64,000 nt of DNA from Cyprinodon diabolis. Taxonomy: Eukaryota > Chordata > Actinopteri > Cyprinodontiformes > Cyprinodontidae. The position numbers and the translations under genes were made by a program. This document shows positions 35,301 to 45,044 of the stretch, one piece after another. The stretch is taken from positions 20,988,974 to 21,052,973 of the forward strand of contig CM060065.1 of the NCBI GenBank assembly GCA_030533445.1. Direction: 5' to 3'. Each line of letters begins with the position of its first letter. Positions within the stretch are counted from its first letter, which is position 1. The notes beneath the pieces were generated by a model. It worked only from the letters and a program-made list of their open reading frames with translations, searched no databases and was not told the origin of the DNA.

Positions 35301-38300
35301 CCCTTTGAGTAAAGTGACACCAAGCTTAAGACCAAATCAATAATCACGTAGATTGAAATACAAAGAAAACTTGAGTTTAAGAAGTTTTCAAAGTAAAAAA
35401 GCACCACAACAACATTTAAACTTGGTTAAGCAGAGCACATCTTAATCCAACTCTAAAAAATACGCCCTCTATCAAGCGGACAGCTTGTGTGGTTTGCTCT
35501 ATCTACTCTATTGAATGATAGTGTCCCTGTCGGTGAATTTCCATGTCTGGAAGCATCACCACAATAAAATTATAACAGTTGGACTGTGGATGAGAAGCAC
35601 AAGCCGATTCCTTCCCCCACTATGCTCTGTTGCCCGCCAACTCAACAGATTTCCTGTGGGTTTTTCCCCCCTCTGCTGAAAACTGTGTCACTTTTTTGTA
35701 GAGTGCCCTTTTTTTCCAGACTCAGCAAGGTCTGCTAAATAGGTTTAGCATAGTTGACATTCAGTCCATCTTATTAACCCCCACCCCCTCTAGTCTAAGC
35801 CTTTTTTTCCTCTGCCTCCCGAACACCTCCCTCCCCTCTGAATTGGCTATATTTATTTCAGTAAAGTGTTTCTAATTTGGCAGGGGTCCAGGCCTGGCCG
35901 GTTCCCTCCCCGGCTGCAGCTCTTGTCTCAGCTGCTCTACCCAGCTGGAGCGGCTCTCCGCTGGGTCCTCAGCTCCACCTGGGGCTCTGTTTCTAACTAA
36001 CAGAGTATGTGTGTGGGTTTCTAATGTTCACAGCTTTCTTTTTTTGGAGTGTGGTGGTGGGAAATCTGGAGAGGTGTCCGTCAGTTGTTAATTCATTGCA
36101 CTGACTACTACCTCCGTCAACTTCTAACTCAGGTGGGATGAGGGCAGCCCTATCTTTTGACCCTTCTCTTCTCTCTTCTGTTGACGTCATCTGCTTATCA
36201 TCCTTGGTTTTACAGCTAACTTACATCATAAGCTGACTCCTCTGCCTTCCCTGCAGGTTTAGTGTCAATAAAAATGCAGAGGATGGTTGGGAGTAAGCAC
36301 ACTCATACATACATTATCAAGATGTTTCCATTCTTCTGCCCATTCTCGGTCTGTAAGACGGTGATCAATCACCTCCTCCTGGCGAGCTCCATGCACAGCT
36401 GCAAAAAGGAACAAATGCAACATGTCTATCATCTGCTGTTGCTGTTCAATAGTTGCTATTCCCTACTCTTAACTACTGCTGCGATAACAGATTTTAAAAC
36501 GTGGAGAATGTATTTCATTGAAATAATACAGTTCTGAATCTGTTGATCCATTACACTTCAATTGATGTTTGTTATGTCTTATTTCTTCACTCTGTTCATT
36601 TAGAAGATTCATCGTTAGAATGAAAAAAGGATAAGCTGGACTGACCTTAAGCCTACAAAGGATATATATGATATGATCAAGAACAAGAGGAGAGAGGTGA
36701 TCTAAAAGCAAAGCCTAATTTTTACACAAACACACCACAATGATACTATAACTCAAGAAAGAGCTTAAGATTTATTGTACATTATTAAACATTTCAGCAG
36801 GAGGATCTCTTTGATTGGAGAATAATTCTATCTAATAATAAAATGAACAGAAAACTAATAACATATATCACTTTGTGTGTACTGAGTACATATGACATCA
36901 GTGTCACTTCTTGAATTGAATTACTAAAATAAATAAGTGATTGAAAAGTACATCACTATATGTTTCAGATCCTGTTAGCTGTTGAGATTCAATGAACGAT
37001 AAAAGAGTGCGTAATCCTGAGGTGTTTTAATGCCAAAGTGATTAACAGATCAGAGTCATTGGGCAAAACACTGCAGAAAATATTTCTATTATTGATTCTA
37101 GATGGGATGTTACAAGAAAAACAGTCTAAAACCAAATTTCCCTCACGGTTTTACTTCATCCACGTGTTTAAAAAAATGAAACGATGCTAAAAAAGAATTC
37201 AGATCTGTCCCCTATAGAAAAGCAGATGGTTGCCACAGTCGGTCAAATAGGCATGGTTGCAGTCTTTATATAGATCCATTGCCAAATGGATCACACACAT
37301 GCCAATCAACTGGTCTTTCTCTTATTCCTTCACTTCGCAGTCCCTAATTGGAAACCAGCAAATTCTTAAAGCAATTTAAATCTTCTACCTGTCTGCCGGT
37401 GCCTGTCTCTAGAGTTCCGGTGTTCACTGTGTCTGAAGGCGTCCCTGTACTGGTGCGCCAGGGCCATGTCTTCTAGCCGGTAGTGCTGGGGTCCCACTTG
37501 AGGGTTGGGCGGATGGGGCAGACCGTTGGGCGGGTGAGTTGGAAGGCCATTGGGAGGGGGGTGAGCTGGGAGTCCAGTGCTAGGGCTGAAACGTTGGCTG
37601 GGGCTGATGGTGCAGGGCCTCTTCGCCAGGTGATCTGGGTGCAAGCCATCTCTGTCGGAGCTGTCTTTGGTCCTAAATGGGTAGATGCAGACAAAAGCTA
37701 AATATTGCACAATATTTCAACAAAGATTGTATAACAATACCAGACCATAATGAATTCACTTTAAATTTGAGAAACAAAAACAACTATATGTGTGAAGCAG
37801 TTTAAGTAAACAAACTTTCCTGTTGGAGAAGCTAAAACGAGGAACACAAACATGTTTTCTTTTAAGTCAGAGAACTCCCATATGGTGTCCACCAGCACAC
37901 ACACACACAAACAGACAAAGCTGCTTGTTGTTCAGTTACAGTACAGCACTGCTTCTCTAAAGCTTTTTGCACAGCTGTACACCATATGTATCTAACAGAG
38001 CCAAGTCCAACTGTACACCCAACATCCCAGGCTCTTAATCTAAATATCCCCTTTGCCTACTCTTAGATCGCAAATATCCCTCCCCCTCGCCCTGCAGTCA
38101 GGCTTAAGGGGCAATGGGGGTTGAGGGCTGCATATTTAACAGATGTTTGGTCACACTCGTATATGTCTGTATGCTTAAAGCGAGTGTATGCCTTTGAGCC
38201 ATCTGGTCAGTCTAAATGGGAGTGTTGCTATTAATCTGTTTAGCAGGATGGCTACAGCTTGGCATTCAGATGAAAAATCACCCTTTAACATAACGGGAAC

Positions 38301-41300
38301 AAAACGTGATAAAAAAAAAAAAGCGGCTGCTTGCATGCAGATGAAGTTTCATGCATGTGTGCGCGCTGAGCTCATGCATGTATTTGGCTTTGGTCGCCGA
38401 CGAATGAGTGGAACAGCTGGAAAAAAGTTGGCTCTGTTCCCTTCCTCCTCCTACTCTCGTTCAGTTCTGCATGCTGTACATAAGCCAGAGGTTGGGAGGC
38501 GGAGGTGTGCAGATTACAGGAGGATTTCACATTCAGCTTTCAACCTCTGGTTGTGATTGATCCAAAACTGCCAGACACTGACTTCCCAACACCCTCACAC
38601 AGCACGTCACCACCTGGACACATCTTTGACATATGGACAGCTGCTGGGGGGATAAAAGATAGGGCCAGCAGGGAGAGGCAGAGGACTAAAAACAGTACTG
38701 TTTCAGTCTTTTATTTTCTCAAGTTTAACACAACTTTATATTTACTTCCTGTTTTTTTTGTTTGTTTTTTTTTTTAGCTTTCTCTCTGTTTTTCCTCTTT
38801 TAATAATCCGTATTCATCTTCCTCCTCCCCAGACAGTTGGCAAAACCAAGCTGGCATTGGGAGTATTTATCTCTCATTTTGAAATGCAGACCAAAAAACA
38901 CCAACTTCATTCAAGACAGCACATTTAAACCTCTAATGTCTCACCTATCAGGAGTCCTTCTCTTGCCGTGCTCATTCATCTCCAGCATGATCTCAGAGGA
39001 GTCGAGGGGAGAGCTGGCGTTGGCATCCAGGAGTAGCTGCTCGTGCTGAGCCAGATACTGAGCTGGAGTCTGTTTGGCCAGCCTGGCACAGTGCAGCAAC
39101 TCTCTCTGCAGCAGAGGCAGGTTCGCCTTCATTGGTTCAAAGAGGAAAAAGAGACATCTTTGCTTAGGATTTATGTAAGTTACTGCAGGAAGGATGTAGA
39201 TTTAATCAAGTTACATTTAAAGGAGTTAAGTGGACCAGAGGAAAAAATAAGACCTTTGGTGGAACTTTGGGTGAAGGGGGAAATAATGCCAGGTTAAATT
39301 CAGGGAAAAAAAGGAGAGAGAGAGAGAGAGAGAGAGAGTGATAGATGAAGAGACAGAATGAGATAAGACAGGTCCCTTGACACATTCCTCCACGTGTGCC
39401 TCGCTCTCTTTGGGGTGTGCTGTTGTGTGTGTTTTCCCTGCATGTGTGGGGAGGGCAGGTTACGTGTGAAGGTGTCTGTAACAGTGCTGTCAAACAGTCC
39501 TCTCAGACCTGTCAGCTTGATATAACACAGCCATGGCTGCAACGTCCCAGATGTGAGGGATCATCGCACGGCAGGAGGTCCGACGCTTTAACACACTCTT
39601 TCACACCTACTTTTTTTAAAGATGTATTTACATCCTTCCAGTGATGTTTACAAGCGGTGTCTTCCTTATATGGGTTCACTGCCTACATACAAGTTTTAAT
39701 TAAGTCATTGCTTTACTTTTTGGGAAGAGCTGAATGGGACCCCACATGCTAAAGTTCAACAGGTTTCATATGAACAGAAGTGAAAGACAACTGAATATGA
39801 GACAGATAGTTTAACTAGGGTGTATAAAATGGCTTTAGAGCTGGCAGAAAAACCCGTGGAAATTTTGCAGCTCCTCTGTCTGGACAGCAACATTCAAATG
39901 TTTGCTGGACATGAATGCTGAAGACTAAAATTGTAATGTCAGAGAAAAAATAAACAGAGAGATGCCGATACAGTAAATTGCCTATTTTTTTAGATACACA
40001 GGTTGACATGCAGTTCTCATGTGACAGTGAGTCAACAAGTCAATGCATCAGGCTTGGTTCAAACTGAGCATCAGAATAGGGAAAAAATGGACTAAGATTA
40101 TTTGAATGTTGTAATGAGTTCTATAGTGCAAAATGGGCACCTCTTTGTATTTCAGAAAATGCTGATCTACAAGGATTTTTTCTTGATTTAATGACATGAT
40201 CTACCAAGGTCTGTAGATCTAATCTACTAAAGGATAACTTTTACTAAATAAAGAAGAGTAAGAAATTAATTAAATGTGTTTTCAATAAACGGTTTAATTA
40301 AATAATGTTCTGTGACCAAGGTCAGATGGATTATCATTATATTAATAAGACAACAAAGTAAAAAAAAATGGTTTGGGGTTTTGCTGTTTTATTACCTTAC
40401 ATTTCCACAGATTTTGCATTTATGTTAGTTTAAACTAGTGTTGCACTGATACCGATACCAGTATCGGACGGGGCCCCGATACTGCCCTAAAATGGTGGTA
40501 TCGGTATCGGCGAGTACCAACAAACCATTTTGAGAGCCATAAGTTTATTCAACTATTGTCACCCACTCCTGGTAGGCAATAAAAAGTTCTACTGGATTCA
40601 CTTTGTATTAGATTTTTTCCTACTTCACAAAGGTAGGCAGCAGCTTGACAAAGCCATGATGGCAATTATTTTACATTACTATGGTATCGGTATCGGCCGA
40701 TACTGCACAGTCAGGTATCGGGTATCGGTATCGGGGCCAAAAAATGGCATCGGCACAACACTAGTTTAAACCACCAGTATCTGAAATCACTACATGCTAA
40801 AAAAATTTGCTGAGCCATTGCTTGATTACAGTTATTGCTTAGACATGAAAATAGAGACAATGCAAAGAACTGTTCAAAGCTAAGTTTGGTTAAAAATTTC
40901 AAGCAAAACTGTTGATGCTCTCATTAAAACCGGGTGAAAACACATGCTCCTCTTTTGCTGCTGCTCTGTTTGCTGTTAGTTCCTCTTTCAGATATTTAAA
41001 TCTGATTCAGATACAATTACAGAACACCCACCCAGCTTCATTAAACCAAAACCAAAGCTAGCGCTTAAGACACACAAAAAAAGATTTGATTAATTTTTAC
41101 CTTTAGGAAAGGAATGACAAAAGGCCTCAGCGGGAAGTTAGTAGCCTCATGAAGTTTGGAGTGGAACTCTTCAATGGTGAGAGTGGAGTTCTGTTTAAAA
41201 CAACAGGAAGTGACAAAGACAAAACAGAAGTGGTATAAAACTGAATCTTCTTTAAAAGAAAATGTCCACAACATGTTTACTGACAGTCACCATGATACTC

Positions 41301-44300
41301 AAAGCAATAAAGGAGCATTAGGCTGCAATGAACAGATGGTCCCATAACCTACCACCAGTCCTAACACAAGGCTGCGCACTCGCTCCCCAATCTCAGGGGA
41401 TATGTCGTTGCCGAACTGCTGCAGTGTGGTCAAGAAGCGCTTTAGTTTGCAGAGCTGCCGAGCACCACAAGCCGGCGGAAGCTGTTGGTTGGACAAGGAG
41501 GCCGTCGAGGACATGGCTGGCCCATTACTGAAGCCATTTGGAGTCGAAGGAGCACCGTTTAGCGACGTAGGAGAGTGGCTGCTCCCATTCAGCACTGCAG
41601 CAGAACACAGACGGGGAGCATTAGAGTTTCCTGTATGGGGAGTCTGATAGATCTGATGACAGCTGTAGCAATTAAATTAGTCTTATAGGCAGATGCATGA
41701 TGTTTGATGCTGAACACAACAGCAGGGATGCAATTTTCTACTGTGCTACTATGCTGCTTGTGTACTTGCAGGAACTTCAGCTGTCTCACAAGTGCTACCA
41801 TTTGACCTCCTGCAGCCTTTCCATTGGCCCCTCTGTTGGCCTGTATTCCACCCTGCTCCTCACTCACTCACTCACTCACTCACTCACTCACTCACTCACT
41901 CACTCACTCACTCACTCACTCACTCACTCACTCACTCAGTAGGATGCAGCTATAAGAGGAACTTGTTAAAGAGATGCCAAAAATAGCGCAGTGGGCTGTG
42001 TTACTTTTATACCAGTAGCAGGTGTGTTACTAAATCAGGTTCTGCACATGTCCACCAGCTGAGAGTAGATTTGCAGCCTTAGGGTTTGGAATAGGCACAG
42101 TATTCGTACACATATATGATCACACACATTCACTCCTTAGTGCCTGCCCATACAAACCCGTAAATACCCCAAGAGCAAACACACACTCCAGCTTGACCTC
42201 TTCCCCTTGCTCTTCAATCCGTCACAATTTTTATCTGCATTTATATGCATATGGGATTATATGATGACTGTATGTCACATGCTGTTGGTTCTTCTATAAC
42301 ATGTCATGTAACTATGATTAGACCATAAGTCATGTCACAGCAGCAGCATGCTAAGCATCATTTCATGTCTCCTGCAGCATCTCTTTGCCTCACCTGGTCC
42401 TAGTTCTGGAAGACGCAAAGATTCTTTAACCTTCAGCTGTTCCCTGTTCTTGTGGTTCTTCTCAGGCATGCTTGTTGCTCTAATCCATGGGTCGAAGGCC
42501 TGAAAGCATATGGACTAACCCATGTGATTCCAGCACTTGTGTTCTGGTTTTAGATGAGGAAGAGCCACAAGGAGAGAGCTACGCTGTTGACCGCCACCCA
42601 CGACAGGTGAAACAACAAGGCCTGGCGTTACTATATAGGGAAGAAAGAACGCCTGATATCCCCTGCACCAACTCACTGCCAGACAAACAATGCACACACA
42701 CACACACATACTCTTTTCCTCCCAGCAAGATTACTGTTCACACCAAAAGATACACAAATGCAACAAGAGACACACCTGATACACAAGTGACCAAGACACT
42801 TGCTCACTAGAGAAATAGCCAGGATTCCTTTCACTCTATGTAAACCAGAACCATCAAATCAAACACAATGAAAAGCAAAAGAGTCTATTATAGATACCAT
42901 CTGACATGCAGCAGTCTTATCATGTTTAGTCTTAATGAATGGTTATAGTTCTGGTAGGTAAAATAAATCAAGAAATAATTATAATACAGTAAATGGGCAA
43001 AGACTAGGCAAAAACAAAAACAACCTAAGGACAGTGTTGTAAAACACCCTGCAAAATGGGATAAAGGTCAGCATAAGACAATACATGATACAAACAATCC
43101 ACCTCAACTAATCCATGAAACAGAGAAGCAGGGAGGCATAAGAAACTCTCAAAAACCTGAAAGAAATGGTTAATGCTAAGAATACAAAAACTAAACCACT
43201 TATAGCAGAAATTCAAAAAACACAATTCTTCATTTCATTTCATCCACTACATTTCCCTATATAAGTAATTACATAACTCCCTATATAGGTAAGTGACTCA
43301 ATGTCCATTTAATATGTTGTGAAGAATGTCAGCTCAATTTAATTTCCCGAAAAACAGACAAAAAAAAAAATGCAAAAATACAAAATAGTTGAAAAGACAA
43401 TTTGGGTTATTGGTGAAATATCTGAGTGAATTCTCAGTCATTCAACCACAAAACAGACTTTAATTGGAAGGCAGCTGGACTTTCATTCAGTTTTTCTAAA
43501 GATGTTTAGACACCTATGATGGAGCCTTTGTAAATATAAAGACCCCTGGATAGGTGTTGAAAAGTCTTTAGGAAAATGAAGTGAAAGTCTAGTTATTGGT
43601 TAAATGTTATTTTAGGGGACGTCCGGATCCAATATCACATATCAGTATTAATCAAAAACGAATAGCGTATTTTATTAGCCGGCATCTAAAACACCTAGTG
43701 TTTTAGTGCTGATAGAAACACTACCTCTAAAAGTTTCTTTAACTCATCGGTTAATATAATATGGCTCAATTGTTTTCACACATTTTGTTGGTAACTTTTG
43801 TTCCCTGTTTTATTAATATTACTTCATCAAGCATTTTCTAACATTCTACATGATGAATTAAGTAATAAAAGCTCGCATAACCCATGCTAATAACGTATTG
43901 TGTCACTAGTGTTATCGGCCTGTTCTCAAAGCTGCAATATCAGTATTGTATGGAAAATGAAAAAGTTGTATCAGGACATTACTAATCATTTTTCATCTCC
44001 TGCAACTGCTGTGTCATTTGGAGGTTGAGTGAAAGTTCAGTAAACAGTATACTGCAATTAAACCTATTCAAAATACTGTAACTGTTGATTTTGTACATTT
44101 TATAACTTAAAATGTATTTTGAAATGTTTTGTTTTCATCAAAAAATGTATTGTGTAATTATTCTATGTTATATGTTTTATTTATTCTTTGGAACATCAGA
44201 ATTGGCATTTGGCTTAATATTTTGTTCAAATTTTTCATCTGTTTTTCAAATTTCTGATGTCATATTTTGCTTTCTATAGACCACTTGATCACTGATATGA

Positions 44301-44577
44301 AACCTTTTTGATTTTTTCCTCATGTCTGTCAACTTTAAAGGCCTACAGGAAGACATACATCTCACTGCATGTAAAAGAACTGTGGGTTAAACAAGGTCCA
44401 GCCAAAACATTTTAAGAACCTGTATAGCTTCACAAAAGGAGTCTTACTTGATTTACTGGTGGTTGGCGTGAAAGAGGCGTTTCGACTTGTTGCTTGGCTC
44501 ACAGCCGGGGGTGGAGGAGGCATGGTAGGTGGGGTGGACCTGGGCTGGGTTTTCACATCCGCAGGTGAATCTGGCAT
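28944..44577 (-). CDS. cbfa2t3: CBFA2/RUNX1 partner transcriptional co-repressor 3 (MTG16/ETO2)
   Basis: Nuclear co-repressor of the ETO family; it is recruited by E-proteins, TAL1 and other factors and brings NCoR/SMRT and histone deacetylases, mainly in blood-cell development. Ten coding exons, 1941 nt, 646 aa from the conserved start [14 protein letters not shown]1/TAFH spans about 88-183 ([20 protein letters not shown]). A Pro-rich linker lies at 216-309. NHR2, the tetramer helix, spans about 314-378 ([27 protein letters not shown]). NHR3 spans about 448-521. NHR4 is a MYND zinc finger with Cys at 523, 526, 534, 537, 543, 547 and 559 and His 555. The tail is Ser/Pro-rich. The position beside pabpn1l, as in mammals, separates it from runx1t1 and cbfa2t2. 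An in-frame ATG at 44610 could add 11 residues; upstream exons probably exist. The S-to-C change in ARQLCKL is unusual. Confidence 0.96.
29322..30808. other. cbfa2t3 intron before the last coding exon
   Basis: Intronic; contains a SINE at 29958-30266 and otherwise nothing recognised. Confidence 0.75.
29958..30266 (+). mobile_element. tRNA-headed SINE, second copy
   Basis: GTGCCACAGTGGGTAGCACT and GGGTTCGATTCCCGG (box B-like), GGAGTTTGCATGTTCTCC, CCAAAAACATGAC, GATGGACTGACGACCTGTCC. Same family as 7678-8010, but cut before the GGATGGA tail and with a (GT)n expansion near 30155. Confidence 0.8.
30809..30999 (-). CDS. cbfa2t3: cbfa2t3 exon: NHR3
   Basis: 191 nt encoding [39 protein letters not shown] and [13 protein letters not shown], a long charged helix. 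Donor GTAAGC, phase 0. Confidence 0.97.
31000..34301. other. cbfa2t3 intron between the two NHR3 exons
   Basis: Carries the LINE fragment at 31080-31500 and a non-repetitive stretch at 33311-33545 with homeodomain- and GATA-type motifs. The remainder is unremarkable AT-rich sequence. Confidence 0.6.
31080..31500 (+). pseudogene. L2-like LINE reverse transcriptase C-terminal fragment
   Basis: Decayed reading frames read [37 protein letters not shown], and in another frame [19 protein letters not shown]. This order resembles the end of fish L2/CR1-like ORFs (SPLLYSLYT, IIKFADDTTVVGLI, DPTHP, SFFPxAVxLLN). It is frameshifted and non-functional, in a cbfa2t3 intron. Confidence 0.65.
34302..34370 (-). 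CDS. cbfa2t3: cbfa2t3 exon: entry to NHR3
   Basis: 69 nt encoding (E)[18 protein letters not shown] then WRKA plus G. Too short to appear as an ORF; identified by the family motif GY-x-PEEIW-x-KA. Acceptor TGTTTCAG, donor GTAAGA. Confidence 0.95.
34856..35144 (-). CDS. cbfa2t3: cbfa2t3 exon: end of NHR2 and Ser/Pro linker
   Basis: 289 nt encoding [38 protein letters not shown], then a Pro/Ser/His-rich linker ending [10 protein letters not shown] plus G. Donor ACAG|GTAGAC, chosen because its phase joins the next exon. Confidence 0.92.
35145..36312. other. cbfa2t3 intron within NHR2
   Basis: Non-coding; pyrimidine-rich around 35760-35840. Nothing recognised. Confidence 0.7.
36313..36398 (-). 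CDS. cbfa2t3: cbfa2t3 exon: start of NHR2
   Basis: 86 nt encoding (A)[18 protein letters not shown] then [10 protein letters not shown]. Acceptor TTTTTGCAG, donor GTATGT. Confidence 0.95.
36399..37388. other. cbfa2t3 intron between the Pro-rich linker and NHR2
   Basis: AT-rich, with no repeat or exon recognised. Confidence 0.7.
37389..37672 (-). CDS. cbfa2t3: cbfa2t3 exon: Pro-rich linker
   Basis: 284 nt. Contains [19 protein letters not shown], then a short tandem repeat of GLP-HPP type, then [20 protein letters not shown]. Donor GTAGAA. The repeat makes the linker longer than in the paralogue RUNX1T1. Confidence 0.95.
37673..38944. other. cbfa2t3 intron between NHR1 and the Pro-rich linker
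   Basis: Contains the open frame 38188-38556 on the opposite strand, with no recognisable protein. Nothing else seen. Confidence 0.7.
38945..39126 (-). CDS. cbfa2t3: cbfa2t3 exon: end of NHR1 and linker
   Basis: 182 nt encoding [34 protein letters not shown] and ending GKRRTPD plus AG. Donor GTGAGA. Confidence 0.96.
39313..39338. repeat. (AG)n microsatellite
   Basis: About 13 AG units. Confidence 0.9.
40436..40763. mobile_element. hAT-type MITE with perfect 8-bp target-site duplication
   Basis: Inverted ends TAGTGTTGCACTGATACC and TAGTGTTGTGCCGATGCC (right end inverted). Flanked by GTTTAAAC at 40428-40435 and 40764-40771. Each half is filled with TATCGG repeats that can fold back. No transposase. 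328 bp. Confidence 0.9.
41101..41190 (-). CDS. cbfa2t3: cbfa2t3 exon: NHR1 second half
   Basis: 90 nt, exactly 30 codons, [20 protein letters not shown] then [10 protein letters not shown]. Phase 0 on both sides. Confidence 0.97.
41353..41594 (-). CDS. cbfa2t3: cbfa2t3 exon: NHR1 first half
   Basis: 242 nt encoding (M)[18 protein letters not shown] through [18 protein letters not shown] to [10 protein letters not shown]. Donor GTAGGT. Human and paralogue proteins have Ser where Cys stands in ARQLCKL. Confidence 0.95.
41859..41938. repeat. (CTCA)20 microsatellite
   Basis: Exactly 80 bp of uninterrupted CTCA, which gives a false LTHS-repeat reading frame on the plus strand. Confidence 0.98.
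43613..43984. mobile_element. hAT-like nonautonomous element (MITE), copy B
   Basis: Ends TAGGGGACGTCCGGATCC and, inverted, TAGTAATGTCCTGATAC. The inside is similar to copy A at 15087-15471: GCTGATAGAAACACT, ACATTTTGTTG, TCTCAAAGCTGCAATAT. The flanking duplication is no longer visible. Confidence 0.75.
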
Positions 44578-44603
44578 TGTTCCACTCTTCAGCACCCTGC
44601 TAC
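44448..44603 (-). CDS. cbfa2t3: cbfa2t3 exon with conserved start MPDSP
   Basis: Acceptor preceded by a long T tract; the exon opens (x)GT AGC AGG in frame with SRVLKSGT and the conserved ATG at 44577 (context ACAATGC, A at -3). It ends SFTPTTSKS plus A at GTAAGA. The frame is open through the acceptor in phase 1, so a longer N-terminus from an upstream exon is possible. Confidence 0.9.
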
Positions 44604-45021
44604 CTGCCATTTTGAAAAAAAAAAAAAAAAAGAAAATCTAAACAGGTTCCAAATGAAGCTTCTGTTTTAAAAATCAAAAAAATCCGCCAAGAGGAGGCAG
44701 TGGATTAAAGAGGCAAGCACTAACATTTCCACCCTGTTTCCTTAAACCAAAAAGCCTCATATATTAAGCTAAAAAAAGATCAGTGCGAAAAGTGAGAATA
44801 AATCCAAACTCCAAACTATTGTCTTTGTTCTTAGAGATTCAAGAGACCTACAATAACACCTGCTCTCCCTCTCAGCTGCTGCTAACTGAGATCACCGCTC
44901 CTCACTTCCCCCCTCTTCCCTCATGGTCTCTCCTTCACACATAGACAACCCATGTAGCAATGACATCCCAATCAGTGCACACACCAACCCTACCCCCTCC
45001 TACTCTAACCTCCAACCCCCA

Positions 45022-45044
45022 GACACACACACACACACACACAC
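45022..45044. repeat. (CA)n microsatellite
   Basis: About eleven CA units. Confidence 0.9.

Larger units (their letters stand above)
39127..41100. other. cbfa2t3 intron inside the NHR1 region
   Basis: Holds an (AG)n tract (39313-39338) and a hAT MITE (40436-40763). Confidence 0.75.
41595..44447. other. cbfa2t3 intron before the NHR1 exon
   Basis: Holds the (CTCA)20 microsatellite and a hAT-like MITE (43613-43984). The plus-strand open frame 42487-42810 is not recognisable. Confidence 0.7.

Noticed and set aside
41859..41938. CRISPR-like array
   Set aside because: Continuous four-base repeat with no spacers, in a vertebrate intron; it is a microsatellite.
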